A stretch of 42,414 bases of DNA, from the NCBI RefSeq assembly GCF_030317035.1, contig NZ_JASZYK010000024.1:1-42414 (forward strand). Reading direction: 5' to 3'. The stretch's first letter is position 1, and each line of letters opens with the position of its first letter. Below are positions 31,769 to 40,813 of this stretch, in pieces. The translations under genes were made by a program, and so were the position numbers. The stretch is from Variovorax sp. J22G73. GTDB lineage: Bacteria; Pseudomonadota; Gammaproteobacteria; Burkholderiales; Burkholderiaceae_C. The notes below the pieces were generated by a model. The model was not told where the DNA came from and did no database searches. It saw nothing but the letters and a program-made list of their open reading frames with translations.

Positions 31769-33064
31769 ATGAGACACCTGCCGCACCTCGCCCTTTCCTT
31801 CGCGCTCGCCGTCGGCCTCACGGCGCTGACGATTTCCAACGCTTCGGCCCAAGCCTCCTCGGCCCCGGCACAGCTGACACAGCTGGCGCCACTGGCGCCA
31901 GACGCCCTCTTCGCCCGTGTCTCGCCCGCTGTCTGGGTGCTCCAGGCCAGCGACGCCCAGGGCAAGGTGCTCGCCGTCGGCACCGCCGTGGCCACCGGCA
32001 CGGGCAGCGCGGTAACAAGCTGCCAACTGCTCGCCAAGGCCGCGAGCGTGACGCTCAAGCGCGACAACGTGAGCTATGGCGCGACGCTGGAGTTTCCGGA
32101 CGCCGAGCGCGACCTCTGCCAGCTTCGCGTTCCCAACCTCCCCGGCCCGCCCCTGGCCCTCGCGCCCGCGGGCTCGCTGCAGGTCGGCATGCCGCTGTAC
32201 ACCGTGGGTTCGCCCCGCGGCAGGGAACTGACGCTGGGCATCGGCATGCTGGCCGGGCTGCGGCGCGGCAACGCGGGCCAATTGGAAGCCCTGCAGCTCA
32301 ACACCGCACCGGCGGCCGGCATGGGCGGCGCCGGCCTGTTCGACGCGCAGGGTCGGCTGGCCGGGCTGGTCAGCGCGGCTTCCATCGTGACGGGGTCCGC
32401 GGAACTGGCAATGCCCGCGTCATGGATCGCCGAATTGCCGACACGCGGCCGGGTGGCCGTCGAGCGCATGGCGGCGTTGCCCCCATCTGCGTCATCCGCT
32501 GGCGCATCGGTCGCGCGGCCGAGCGTGGTCGAGTACCGGCTGCTCGACCGGCTGACCGGCATGTCGCGCCAGGTCGTCTACCGCGCGGACGCGAGTCCCC
32601 CGGACGGAGCGCTCAGCTTCAACAACGGTGGCTGGGTGGAAAAGCCCGGCGGCGAGGTCGTGGGCGTCACCACCGCCATCGCCGGGGAGTTCGACGCGGT
32701 GATGCCGCCCGGCGGCTGGGCCGGCGAAATCCTCAAGCAGAAGACGGTGTGGAGCACGCGCTACAGCTCGGTGCTCGGCGGTATGCGCGTGAACATGGAC
32801 CTCAACGCCGTGGCGGCGGACAACACCACCCTCGCGGTGGCGGGCCGCAACCTGAACGTCGTGCGCATCGAGTACCGGGGCTTCACCCAGCGCTTCGCGA
32901 ATGCGGGCGCCGTGGTGGGCAACCAGTACGGCCACTACCGGGCCGATGCCTGGTTCTCACCCGAACTGGGCCGCGTCGTGCGCTTCGAGGTGCAGACGCG
33001 TGGCGGCTCCCTGACCGGTGTCTTCCACATCAACGAAGTCCTCGAGCTCGTCGACATTCGCTAG
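31769..33064 (+). CDS. Secreted trypsin-fold protein lacking catalytic residues, with C-terminal beta domain
   Basis: The protein has 431 residues. The signal peptide ends at about NASAQA (28). Residues 45-235 follow the trypsin-like/HtrA pattern: VSPAVWVLQA, GTAVATGTG, DAERDLCQLRV, GMPLYTVGSPRGRELTLGIG, LNTAPAAGMGGAGLFD and RLAGLVSAA. The Asp is kept, but the usual TNAHV histidine is replaced (TSCQLLAKA), and the usual GNSGGPL serine site reads GMGGAGL. It is therefore predicted to be a non-catalytic pseudoprotease. The C-terminal 170 residues (from VEYRLLDRLTGM) form a beta-rich domain of unknown type with FHINEVLELVDIR at the end. A hairpin with AGGAGC arms (31736-31755) stands before the start. 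Confidence 0.78.
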   Translation: MRHLPHLALSFALAVGLTALTISNASAQASSAPAQLTQLAPLAPDALFARVSPAVWVLQASDAQGKVLAVGTAVATGTGSAVTSCQLLAKAASVTLKRDNVSYGATLEFPDAERDLCQLRVPNLPGPPLALAPAGSLQVGMPLYTVGSPRGRELTLGIGMLAGLRRGNAGQLEALQLNTAPAAGMGGAGLFDAQGRLAGLVSAASIVTGSAELAMPASWIAELPTRGRVAVERMAALPPSASSAGASVARPSVVEYRLLDRLTGMSRQVVYRADASPPDGALSFNNGGWVEKPGGEVVGVTTAIAGEFDAVMPPGGWAGEILKQKTVWSTRYSSVLGGMRVNMDLNAVAADNTTLAVAGRNLNVVRIEYRGFTQRFANAGAVVGNQYGHYRADAWFSPELGRVVRFEVQTRGGSLTGVFHINEVLELVDIR

Positions 33065-33122
33065 AGGACTTCGCGGGGGTGCGGCGCCAGTTGTGGCGCC
33101 AGTTGCAGTGTCAGTCGCAGCG

Positions 33123-33494
33123 TCAGTTGCGGTAGGGGTTGTTCGGCCGGCGGTCGTAGCGGTTCGGCACGCCGTCGCCGTCACGGTCCCAGCGGCCGGC
33201 GCTGTACTGCCAGCGGCCGCCGTCCTGGCGCCACTCCGGCGCGCGGTAGGCGTAGCCCGGGCGTTCGCGCACCCACACGCCGCCCACCCAGGCGTGGCGG
33301 CCACCACGCCATTCATAGTGGCCCGGCGCCCACACGTAGCCGCGGCGCGGCGGCGGCACGCGTTCGAAGCGCGGCGGCGGCGGAGCGACCTGGATGACCA
33401 CAGGCTGGGCCTGCGCGGTCGTGGGAACGGTCATTGCACCCACCGACAGCAGCGAAGCAGCGCCGATGGAAAAAGCCAATGCGATTGTTTTCAT
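33123..33494 (-). CDS. Secreted YXWGXW/WXXGXW-repeat protein
   Basis: A small periplasmic or secreted protein of 123 residues. The signal peptide is cut near AQAQ (30). A Pro-rich segment is followed by aromatic repeats of the WXXGXW type (YVWAPGHYEW, HAWVGGVW, GRWQYSAGRW), often found in Burkholderiales secreted proteins of unknown function. The tail DRDGDGVPNRYDRRPNNPYR contains a DxDGDGVPNxxD loop, as in calcium-binding thrombospondin type 3 repeats. AGGAG lies 7 bases before the ATG. Longer in-frame starts lack a signal peptide start and are not used. Confidence 0.82.
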   Translation of the reverse strand: MKTIALAFSIGAASLLSVGAMTVPTTAQAQPVVIQVAPPPPRFERVPPPRRGYVWAPGHYEWRGGRHAWVGGVWVRERPGYAYRAPEWRQDGGRWQYSAGRWDRDGDGVPNRYDRRPNNPYRN

Positions 33495-33648
33495 GAAGGA
33501 CTCCTCATGAGTTGTTGGAGGAGCCTTCATGCTGCCGAGCCCATGTGAACCGCCTGTAAGCGGGGCGCGAAGTCTTGTGTAAAGCTGTTTCGCACGCCGA
33601 CGGCTCCCAACGACCTCCGACGGCGCTCTCCTCACGCCGCGCGAGCCC

Positions 33649-34971
33649 TCACTCCTGCAGTTCCTTCAGGTCGACGGCCGCGCTCATCGCCGCGTGCCCG
33701 GCCTTGTTGGGATGCAGGTGGTCGCCCTTGTCGAACTGCGGGTTGAGCGCCTGCGGATCGGCCGGATCGCGCAGCGCGGCATCGAAGTCGATCACGCCGT
33801 CGACGTCCTGCAGGTTGCGTATCCACCGGTTGACGGCGTTGCGCATGGCCTCGTTGCCCTCGTTGAAATAGGGCGTGTTCTTGAACGGCGGCACCGTGCC
33901 GATCAGCACCTTCACACCCTTGGCGCGCGCCTGCTTGACCAGCTGGGCCAGCCCCTCGGTGATGCGCTCGGCGGTCGGCATGTCGCGCGGCGCCACCGCC
34001 AGGCCCGGCAGGCCCGCGAGCACGCTGCGGCCGATGTCATTGGTGCCCATCAGCACGATGACGTGGGTCACGCTGCTCTGCGCCAGCGCGTCGCGTGCAA
34101 AGCGCGACAGGCCGCTCGGGCCGATGCCGTCGAGCAGGAGGCGGTTGCCGCCGATGCCCGTGTTGACCACGGTCACCTCCTGCGGTGCCTCGGGGCTGTC
34201 GCGCAGGCGCGTGGCCAGCAGGTCGGGGTAGGCGCCTTCGCCGGTCTCGCCGCTGCCCGCGGTGATGGAGTCGCCGAAGGTCACCACCGTGCGCACCGGC
34301 TTCGACGTCAGCACGTCCAGCCCCGTGACGATGTGGTTGATGCCCTGCGCGGTGGCGTCGCGCAGCTTGGGCGTCGCGACCGCGTTGCCGTGCACCACCC
34401 AGCTGGTGTCGCTCGAGCGCATGTGCACGGTGGCCGCGGGCGTGTTGCCGTCGAAGAACGCGCTGACCGTCACGTTCTGCCCGGCCTCGATCTTCAGGTC
34501 CACGCCGTCGCTCCAGGCATCGGCGCCGGGCGCGATAGTGAGGCTGGAGCGCCCGCCGAACTGCAGGATCCGCAACGAGATGGGCGAGATAGCGTCCGCG
34601 CCGGTGCTGCGCGCCACGCTCGCTGCCGCGATGCGCATCGGCACCTTGCCGAAGCGGTTCGAAAAGCGGATGCGGATGTGCTCGCCATCGAGCGTGGGCT
34701 CCAGCAGCTGCCGCAAGGTCTGCGCCTTGAACGCGTTGCCGGTGAGCCCTGGCAATTGCCCCATGCCCGGAACCGCGGCCAGCTCACGAAAGTCCAGCGG
34801 CGCCACCGCCCATGCGGCCACCCAGTGCGCCTCCGCCGGCTGCTTGGGCGCACCGCTCTCGGTGGGAACGGCATGCACGCCCACGGCCAGCGCCGCCAGG
34901 CAAAAAGCGGCCACCCAATGCGCGAGAGCAACCTCGCGCAGGCGGGCGAGCCAACTGGAAACCGATTTCAT
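33649..34971 (-). CDS. SGNH/GDSL-family hydrolase, exported
   Basis: The protein has 440 residues with an N-terminal signal peptide or anchor (HWVAAFCLAALAVGVHA). An N-terminal beta domain (40-220) resembles the accessory domain of secreted SGNH esterases. The hydrolase domain keeps all four blocks: VTFGDSITAG (nucleophile Ser235), GIGGNRLL (Gly), MGTNDIG (Asn) and DHLHPN (Asp, His). It is likely a secreted esterase acting on lipids or acyl or acetyl groups of polysaccharides; the substrate is unknown. No good ribosome binding site is seen near the ATG. Repeated TTTAGGCA words flank the start region (34971 and 34991). Confidence 0.88.
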   Translation of the reverse strand: MKSVSSWLARLREVALAHWVAAFCLAALAVGVHAVPTESGAPKQPAEAHWVAAWAVAPLDFRELAAVPGMGQLPGLTGNAFKAQTLRQLLEPTLDGEHIRIRFSNRFGKVPMRIAAASVARSTGADAISPISLRILQFGGRSSLTIAPGADAWSDGVDLKIEAGQNVTVSAFFDGNTPAATVHMRSSDTSWVVHGNAVATPKLRDATAQGINHIVTGLDVLTSKPVRTVVTFGDSITAGSGETGEGAYPDLLATRLRDSPEAPQEVTVVNTGIGGNRLLLDGIGPSGLSRFARDALAQSSVTHVIVLMGTNDIGRSVLAGLPGLAVAPRDMPTAERITEGLAQLVKQARAKGVKVLIGTVPPFKNTPYFNEGNEAMRNAVNRWIRNLQDVDGVIDFDAALRDPADPQALNPQFDKGDHLHPNKAGHAAMSAAVDLKELQE

Positions 34972-35037
34972 TTAGGCAAAAACGACTAAGTTTAGGCAGC
35001 TCCTTTGTCCTTTGCGTGACCGGGTCTAGTTGCGTGG

Positions 35038-38000
35038 TTACCAAGTGTCGACGTAGGGCGTGACCGGCTGCCGCGCCCGCGTGGCGGACTCCAGGCCGCG
35101 CACCAACCAGGTGCGCGTGTCCGCCGGATCGATGACCGCGTCGATCTCCAGCGTCTGCGCCATGTGGATCGCCTCGCCATTGGCGTACTGCTGCGCCACC
35201 AGCTGCTTGAACAGCGCGTCGCGCTCCGCGCCTTCGGCCACAGCCGCGAGTTCCTTGCGGAAACCCAGCCGCACGGCGCCTTCGAGGCCCATCGCGCCGA
35301 ATTCGCCGGTCGGCCAGGCCACGGTGAACACCGGCGCGTCGAAGCCGCCCGCCGTCATGGCCTGCGCGCCCAGGCCGTAGCCCTTGCGCAGCACCACAGC
35401 GAAGAAGGGCACGCGCAGGTGCGACGCCACCATGAACATGCGGCACACATGGCGCACCTGCGCCTGCGCCTCGACCTCGGGGCCGACCATGAAGCCGGGC
35501 GTGTCGCACAGCGACACCAGGGGCAGCCCGTGCGCATTGCACAGCTGCATGAAGCGAGCGGACTTGTCGGCCGCCTCCACGTCGATGGCACCGCCCAGGT
35601 GGTGCGGGTTGTTGGCCATCAGGCCGACCGGGCGGCCCTCGATGCGCGCCAGCGCGGTGACGATGCCCGCGCCGAAACCCGCGCGCAGCTCCAGCAGCGA
35701 GCCCGTGTCGGCCACGCCGCGCATCGCCGCGCGCACGTCGTACACGCGCAGCCGGTTCTCCGGCACCACGTGGCGCAGCGTGCGCGGGTCGGCGCATTGC
35801 CAGTCGGTGGTCGCGCCCTGGAAGTACGACAGGTACTGCCTGGCCGCGGCCACGGCGGCGGCCTCGTCTTCCACCAGGATGTCGATCACGCCGTTGCGCG
35901 ACTGCACGCTGCTCGGGCCGATCTGCTCGGGCGCGAAGGTGCCCAGCCCGCCTCCTTCGATCATGGCGGGCCCGCTCATGCCGATGTTGCTGCCCTTGGT
36001 GGCGATGATGACGTCGGCGCAGCCCAGCAGCGCCGCGTTGCCCGCGAAGCAGCGGCCGTGCACGATGCCCACCACCGGCACCTTGCCCGACAGCGCCGCG
36101 AACTGGCTGAAGGTGTGGTTGTTCAGGCCCGCCACGATGGGCATGTCGGTGTCGCCCGGCCGGCCGCCGCCGCCCTCGGCGAACAGCACCACCGGCAGCT
36201 TCAGCTGGTGCGCCACCGCCAGCAGGCGGTCGGTCTTGTGGTGGTTGCGCATGCCCTGCGTGCCGGCCAGCACCGTGTAGTCGTAGGCCAGCACGGCGCA
36301 GCGCGACACCTCGGGGCCGAACTGCTTCGCGTTGATGCTGCCCAGGCCGGTGACCATGCCGTCGGCGGGCGTGTTGGCAATCAGGTCTTCGAGCGTGCGG
36401 CGGCGCGTTTGCGCGGCGATGGCGAGCGCGCCGTACTCGATGAAGTTGCCGGGGTTGCTGGCGGTGTCGCACAGGTCGGCGATGTTCTCGCGCGCGGTGC
36501 GCCCGCCTTGCGCGTGGCGCTTGTCGACGGCCGCCTTGCGGTTGATGTCGAGCGTGGGCGCGTGGCGGTCGATGACCTTGCGCAGGTCGGGGCGCACCGC
36601 ATCGAGATCGTGCGTGGTGCGCGCCTCGGCCTCGACGGCGTGCGCATCGACCGCCTCCAGCTGCACCAGCGACTGGCGTTCGACGAGGTAGTCGCCCGGC
36701 GCGGCCAGCAGCGCGACCACGCGGCCCGCCACGGGGGCGTGCAGCAGGTGCTCCATCTTCATGGCCTCCAGCACGCCGAGTTGCGCGCCGGCGGGCAGCA
36801 CGTCGCCCACCTCGACCTCGAACTGCACGAGGCGCGCGGGCATCGGCGCTTTCACGGTGAGCTCGTCCGAGCCGTCGTCAGCAACCACGACAGAGGCGAC
36901 ATTGGCGACAGGCGCCGCCATCGTCTTCTTCGCTTGCTTGTCGAGCGCGGCCGCCGCCGCCAGCAGGTCGCCCAGGTGCGCCTCCACGAAGCGCGTGTGC
37001 ACCGCCTGCGTCGCGAACTCGGGGCGCGCCGCAATCGCGCGCAGCAGCGACAGGTTGGTGGCGATGCCCTCGATGTGGCATTCGTCCAGCGCGCGCAGCG
37101 AGCGGCGCAGCGCGTCTTCGAAACGCGGCGACGGCGACTGCACGATGAGCTTGGCCAGCAGCGTGTCGTAGTGTGGCGAAGGCGCCAGGCCCGCGTAGCC
37201 GTGCGTGTCGACGCGCACGCCGGGGCCCGAAGGCAGGTCGAAGCGCGCGAGCGTGCCGCCGGACGGCCGCGCGTTGCCTTGCGCGTCGAGCGTCTCGGCG
37301 TTGATGCGCCACTGCAGCGCAAAGCCGCGCTGCGACGCGGTGCGGTCGGCCTGCACGCCAAGGTCCGCCAGCGAGCGGCCCGCGGCCACTTCGACCTGCA
37401 GCTGCACCAGGTCGAGCCCGGTCACCGCCTCGGTCACCGTGTGCTCCACCTGCAGGCGCGGGTTGGCCTCGATGAACACGAAGGGCAGGCTCGTCGATGC
37501 CGCGTCGACCAGAAATTCGAAGGTGCCGAGGCCGCGATAGCCCACCGCCTTCGCCATGCGCAGCGCCGCCTGCGTGACCTGCGCGCGCAGGGCCTCGGGC
37601 AGCGACGGGCTCGGCGCGATCTCGACCAGCTTCTGAAAGCGCCGCTGCAGCGTGCACTCGCGCTCGCCCAGGCTGGCGACCGCCGTGCCATCGCCCAGCA
37701 CCTGCACCTCGATGTGCCGCGCATTGCGCATCAGGCGCTCCACGTACACGCCCTCGATGCCGAAGGCCGCCCTGGCTTCGGACATGCAGCGCGCATGCGC
37801 CTCGGGCAGCGCCTGCGCGTCGAGCACCGCGCGCATGCCGCGCCCGCCGCCGCCGCCGATGGCCTTGACCATCACGCCCGCGCCCTGCGCGTGCTGCTCG
37901 GCGAAGAAGGCCTGCGCCTGCGCGAGCGTGACCGCGCCCGCGCTGCCCGGCATCACCGGCACCTCGCACTGCGTGGCCAGCGCGCGTGCGCGCGCCTTGT

Positions 38001-38340
38001 CGCCGAACAGGCCGAGCTGCTCGGGCGTGGGGCCGATGAACACGAGGCCGGCGTCCGCGCAGGCCTGCGCGAAATCGGCGCGCTCGCTGAGGAACCCGTA
38101 GCCGGGGTGCACCGCGTCGCAGCCTTGCGCACGGGCAATGGCGATGAGCGCGGCAACGTCGAGGTAGGCCGCGGGCCCGGTCGCGTCGAGCGCGACGGCG
38201 GTGTCGGCCAGCTGCGCGTGCAGGGCCGCGGCGTCGTCGCGCGCATGCACGGCCACGCTGGCAATGCCCAGGTCGCGCAGCGCGCGCACCAGGCGAACGG
38301 CGATCTCGCCGCGGTTGGCAATCAGGACTTTGGAGAACAA
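35038..38340 (-). CDS. Single-chain biotin-dependent acyl-CoA carboxylase (BC-BCCP-CT)
   Basis: The protein has 1100 residues. It starts at TTG 38340, preceded by GAGAGG that overlaps the stop of the ligase gene. The first residues FSKVLIANRGEIAVRLVRA are the normal biotin carboxylase start. The ATP-grasp BC domain (1-450) has KAIGGGGGRGMR and EANPRLQVEHTVTE. The biotinyl domain (about 490-565) carries EAMKMEH with biotinyl Lys528. The carboxyltransferase half (about 590-1100) contains GGGGRPGDTD and a second crotonase-like lobe with GFMVGPEVEAQ. All three activities of acyl-CoA carboxylases are thus in one polypeptide, as in long-chain acyl-CoA carboxylases. Coupling to an acyl-CoA ligase suggests carboxylation of a catabolic acyl-CoA rather than fatty acid synthesis. 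Confidence 0.9.
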   Translation of the reverse strand: MFSKVLIANRGEIAVRLVRALRDLGIASVAVHARDDAAALHAQLADTAVALDATGPAAYLDVAALIAIARAQGCDAVHPGYGFLSERADFAQACADAGLVFIGPTPEQLGLFGDKARARALATQCEVPVMPGSAGAVTLAQAQAFFAEQHAQGAGVMVKAIGGGGGRGMRAVLDAQALPEAHARCMSEARAAFGIEGVYVERLMRNARHIEVQVLGDGTAVASLGERECTLQRRFQKLVEIAPSPSLPEALRAQVTQAALRMAKAVGYRGLGTFEFLVDAASTSLPFVFIEANPRLQVEHTVTEAVTGLDLVQLQVEVAAGRSLADLGVQADRTASQRGFALQWRINAETLDAQGNARPSGGTLARFDLPSGPGVRVDTHGYAGLAPSPHYDTLLAKLIVQSPSPRFEDALRRSLRALDECHIEGIATNLSLLRAIAARPEFATQAVHTRFVEAHLGDLLAAAAALDKQAKKTMAAPVANVASVVVADDGSDELTVKAPMPARLVQFEVEVGDVLPAGAQLGVLEAMKMEHLLHAPVAGRVVALLAAPGDYLVERQSLVQLEAVDAHAVEAEARTTHDLDAVRPDLRKVIDRHAPTLDINRKAAVDKRHAQGGRTARENIADLCDTASNPGNFIEYGALAIAAQTRRRTLEDLIANTPADGMVTGLGSINAKQFGPEVSRCAVLAYDYTVLAGTQGMRNHHKTDRLLAVAHQLKLPVVLFAEGGGGRPGDTDMPIVAGLNNHTFSQFAALSGKVPVVGIVHGRCFAGNAALLGCADVIIATKGSNIGMSGPAMIEGGGLGTFAPEQIGPSSVQSRNGVIDILVEDEAAAVAAARQYLSYFQGATTDWQCADPRTLRHVVPENRLRVYDVRAAMRGVADTGSLLELRAGFGAGIVTALARIEGRPVGLMANNPHHLGGAIDVEAADKSARFMQLCNAHGLPLVSLCDTPGFMVGPEVEAQAQVRHVCRMFMVASHLRVPFFAVVLRKGYGLGAQAMTAGGFDAPVFTVAWPTGEFGAMGLEGAVRLGFRKELAAVAEGAERDALFKQLVAQQYANGEAIHMAQTLEIDAVIDPADTRTWLVRGLESATRARQPVTPYVDTW

Positions 38341-38350
38341 ACGAAACCTC

Positions 38351-40012
38351 TCAGCTTGGGTCTTTGAGCAGGCGACGCAGCACCTTGCCCGCGCCCGTGG
38401 TGGGCAATGCATCGATGAAGCTCACGGCGCGCGGCGCCTTGTAGCTGGCCATGTTGTCGCGCGCCCAGGCCACGAGCGCATCGGCCTCGAGCGTGGCGCC
38501 GGGCTTGCGCACGATGAAGGCCTTCACGACCTCGCCCTTCTCGGCATCGGGCTGCGCAATGACGGCCGCCTGCGCCACCGCGGGGTGCTTGATGAGAATG
38601 GTCTCGACCTCTTCGGGGAACACGCTGTAGCCCGAGACCTTGATCATTTCCTTGAAGCGGCCGATGAAGGTGAGGTAGCCGTCGGCGTCGAGCTTGCCCA
38701 TGTCGCCGGTGTGCACCCAGCCGTTGCGCAAGGTGGCGGCGGTGGCCTCGGGCTTGTTCCAGTAGCCCTTGAACACGCCCTTGCTGGTGAGCACGATCTC
38801 GCCGACCTCGCCCGCGGGCAGGTCGGCCTGGGTGTCAGCGTCGACGATGCGGATCGTCACGCCCGGCACCGCGATGCCCTGCGTGCCCCAGCGCGGCGCG
38901 TGGTGCGGCGTGTAGGTGTCGCAGGTGTGGGTTTCGCTCAGGCCGTAGGCGGCCTCGAAGGACGTGCAGTTCGGCGCATGCGAGCGCCACTGCCGTGCCA
39001 GCGGCTCGGTGAAGGTGATGCCGAAGCTGGTCACCGGGTTCATCTGCAGGCTCGACAAGTCGAAGCCGGCGATGTCGGGCACCTGCATGCAGGCCACGTT
39101 CATCGGCGCGATGCTGTACCACCAGCTCACCTTGCAGGCGGCAATGGCCTGCAGCACCGTGCGCGGGTCGAAGCGGTGCAGCAGCACCGACGTGGCGCCG
39201 CTGAGCACCGGCACGTTCACGCCCATCAGCATGCCGGCGATGTGGTACAGCGGCGCGATGGACAGCAGCACGTCCGCCGGGCCCACGCCGTTGCAGTCGG
39301 CCGCGGCGCGCGTCTTGAAGAGCGCGTTGCCGTAGCTCAGCATCGCGCCCTTGGGCAGGCCCGTGGTGCCCGAGGTGTAGGTCATGAGCGCGATGTCGTC
39401 CATGTCGATGGCGACGGGCTGCGGCCTGGCGTCGGACTGCATCGCGGCGAGGAAGTCTTCACAGCCTTCGACGCCTTCACAACCTTCGGGAAGGGTGCGC
39501 TCGCCCTTGCGTTCCGCTGCAAGCTCCGCAGGCAGGTCGAGCGAAGGCTCCGCGGGCAGCAGGTCGGCGTAGTGCACCACGAACACATGCTCGAGCGCGC
39601 TTTCGGGCTGCACCTTGCGCACCACCGGCAGCAGCGCGGCGGCCGCGACGATCACGCGCGCCTTCAGGTCGTTGACCTGGTAGGCCAGCTCGTGCTCCTT
39701 GTTCAACGGGCCGCTCGGGCAGACGATGGCGCCGATCTTCTGGATGCCGAAGTGCGCCACCAGGTACTGCGGGCAGTTGTTCAAAAAGAGCACCACGGGC
39801 TCGCCCTTCTTCACGCCCAGCGCCTGCAGGCGCGCGGCGAAGGCGTCGCTCGCGCGGTCGAGCTGGGCCCAGCTCATGGCGTGGCCGTACCAGACGCAGG
39901 CGGCGCTGTCGGCGCGTTCGCGCGCGTGGCCGCGCAGGTATTCGTGCAGCGGCTGCTCGGGGCGCGGTGGCAGTTCGCGCAGGTGCTGCGCGGCGGGCTT
40001 GGTTGTCTCCAT
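38351..40012 (-). CDS. AMP-dependent acyl-CoA ligase
   Basis: An ANL-superfamily enzyme of 553 residues. It has the P-loop TYTSGTTGLPKG (211-222), AYGLSETHTCDTY, NGWVHTGDMGKLDADGYL, the hinge GRFKEMIKVSGYSVFP and the C-terminal catalytic Lys543 in TTGAGKVLRR. It would activate a carboxylic acid with ATP and CoA. An acidic insert around 174-186 contains a small internal repeat (EGCEGVEGCED). It is the first gene of an operon with the biotin carboxylase (10 bases apart) and is divergent from a TetR regulator. The start ATG 40012 has only a weak upstream purine run. Substrate class (fatty, aromatic or branched) is not decided by sequence. Confidence 0.92.
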   Translation of the reverse strand: METTKPAAQHLRELPPRPEQPLHEYLRGHARERADSAACVWYGHAMSWAQLDRASDAFAARLQALGVKKGEPVVLFLNNCPQYLVAHFGIQKIGAIVCPSGPLNKEHELAYQVNDLKARVIVAAAALLPVVRKVQPESALEHVFVVHYADLLPAEPSLDLPAELAAERKGERTLPEGCEGVEGCEDFLAAMQSDARPQPVAIDMDDIALMTYTSGTTGLPKGAMLSYGNALFKTRAAADCNGVGPADVLLSIAPLYHIAGMLMGVNVPVLSGATSVLLHRFDPRTVLQAIAACKVSWWYSIAPMNVACMQVPDIAGFDLSSLQMNPVTSFGITFTEPLARQWRSHAPNCTSFEAAYGLSETHTCDTYTPHHAPRWGTQGIAVPGVTIRIVDADTQADLPAGEVGEIVLTSKGVFKGYWNKPEATAATLRNGWVHTGDMGKLDADGYLTFIGRFKEMIKVSGYSVFPEEVETILIKHPAVAQAAVIAQPDAEKGEVVKAFIVRKPGATLEADALVAWARDNMASYKAPRAVSFIDALPTTGAGKVLRRLLKDPS

Positions 40013-40092
40013 GGCGTCACTTTCTCAGGGTTATCGATAGCCGCCCATGCAGGGCGGGCGCTTGCCAATGCCGCATGGTGCACGAACAATCC

Positions 40093-40104
40093 TACCCATG
40101 GGTA
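40093..40104. promoter_or_regulatory. Palindrome at the tetR start in the divergent promoter region
   Basis: TACCCATGGGTA is a perfect 12-base palindrome covering the proposed tetR start codon, 81 bases from the divergent ligase start. Its place suits an autoregulatory TetR operator. Confidence 0.4.
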
Positions 40105-40787
40105 TAACTTCCGCGACACGGCACAAACCCTCTGGAGACCAGAGCGACGCAACGACACAGCCCCACCTGCCGCAGGGCACCGGCCGCCAGCGCGCGGCCA
40201 CGCAGAGCACCGACGTGCAGCGCGAGCGCATCCTGCAGGCGGCCGCGCAGCTCTTCGCGGCGCAGGGCTACGCCAACACCACCATGGCGCAGATCGTGCG
40301 CGCGCTGGGCGTGACCAAGCCCTTCGTGTACTACTACTTCCGCGACAAGCAGGAGATCTTCGAAACGCTGTCGTGGCGCCCCGCGGTCGACTGCTTCACC
40401 GCGCTCGACTTCGCGGCCGACGACCCGCGCCGCGCCAGCGAGAAGGTGCTCGAGGGCCTGGAGCGACTGATACGCGCCACCATCACGCACCACCCCTGCG
40501 CCTTCTTCGCGTACCGCGAGCCGCAGGTGTACCGGCCCGAGTACATCGCGGCGCAGAAAAAGCTCGCGCACCACTTCTACGACCTGCTGTGCCCGCTGCT
40601 CGAAGAAGCGCGGCGCGACGGCGACCTCGACTTTGCGGAAACCAAGATCACCGCGCTCGCGGCCTGCAGCCTGCCCGGCTTCCTGTACAGCTGGTACCGC
40701 CCCGGCGGCCGGCTCTCGCCCGACGAGGTCGCGGCCGAACTGACGAAGCTCGCCAGCCGCGTGATCGGGCTGCAAGCGAAGAACTGA
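40098..40787 (+). CDS. TetR/AcrR family transcriptional regulator
   Basis: The protein has 229 residues from ATG 40098. A Ser/Thr/Gln-rich N-terminal extension (about 1-37) precedes the TetR helix-turn-helix with RERILQAAAQLFAAQGYANT, TMAQIVRALGV and KPFVYYYFRDKQEIFE. The ligand domain with EYIAAQKKLAHHFYDLL and LEEARRDGDLDF is typical of regulators of acyl-CoA or aromatic catabolism. Alternative upstream starts (40047, 40068) exist and no ribosome binding site separates them; leaderless translation from 40098 is possible because the palindrome would sit at the transcript start. It likely represses the divergent ligase-carboxylase operon and perhaps the following binding-protein gene. Confidence 0.85.
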   Translation: MGITSATRHKPSGDQSDATTQPHLPQGTGRQRAATQSTDVQRERILQAAAQLFAAQGYANTTMAQIVRALGVTKPFVYYYFRDKQEIFETLSWRPAVDCFTALDFAADDPRRASEKVLEGLERLIRATITHHPCAFFAYREPQVYRPEYIAAQKKLAHHFYDLLCPLLEEARRDGDLDFAETKITALAACSLPGFLYSWYRPGGRLSPDEVAAELTKLASRVIGLQAKN

Positions 40788-40813
40788 CCGATCACCATCC
40801 CCGGAGACACACC

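Noticed and set aside
35164..38367. A reading frame of about 1070 codons antisense to the carboxylase
   Set aside because: Arg/His/Ala-rich composition without motifs; shadow of the biotin carboxylase gene.
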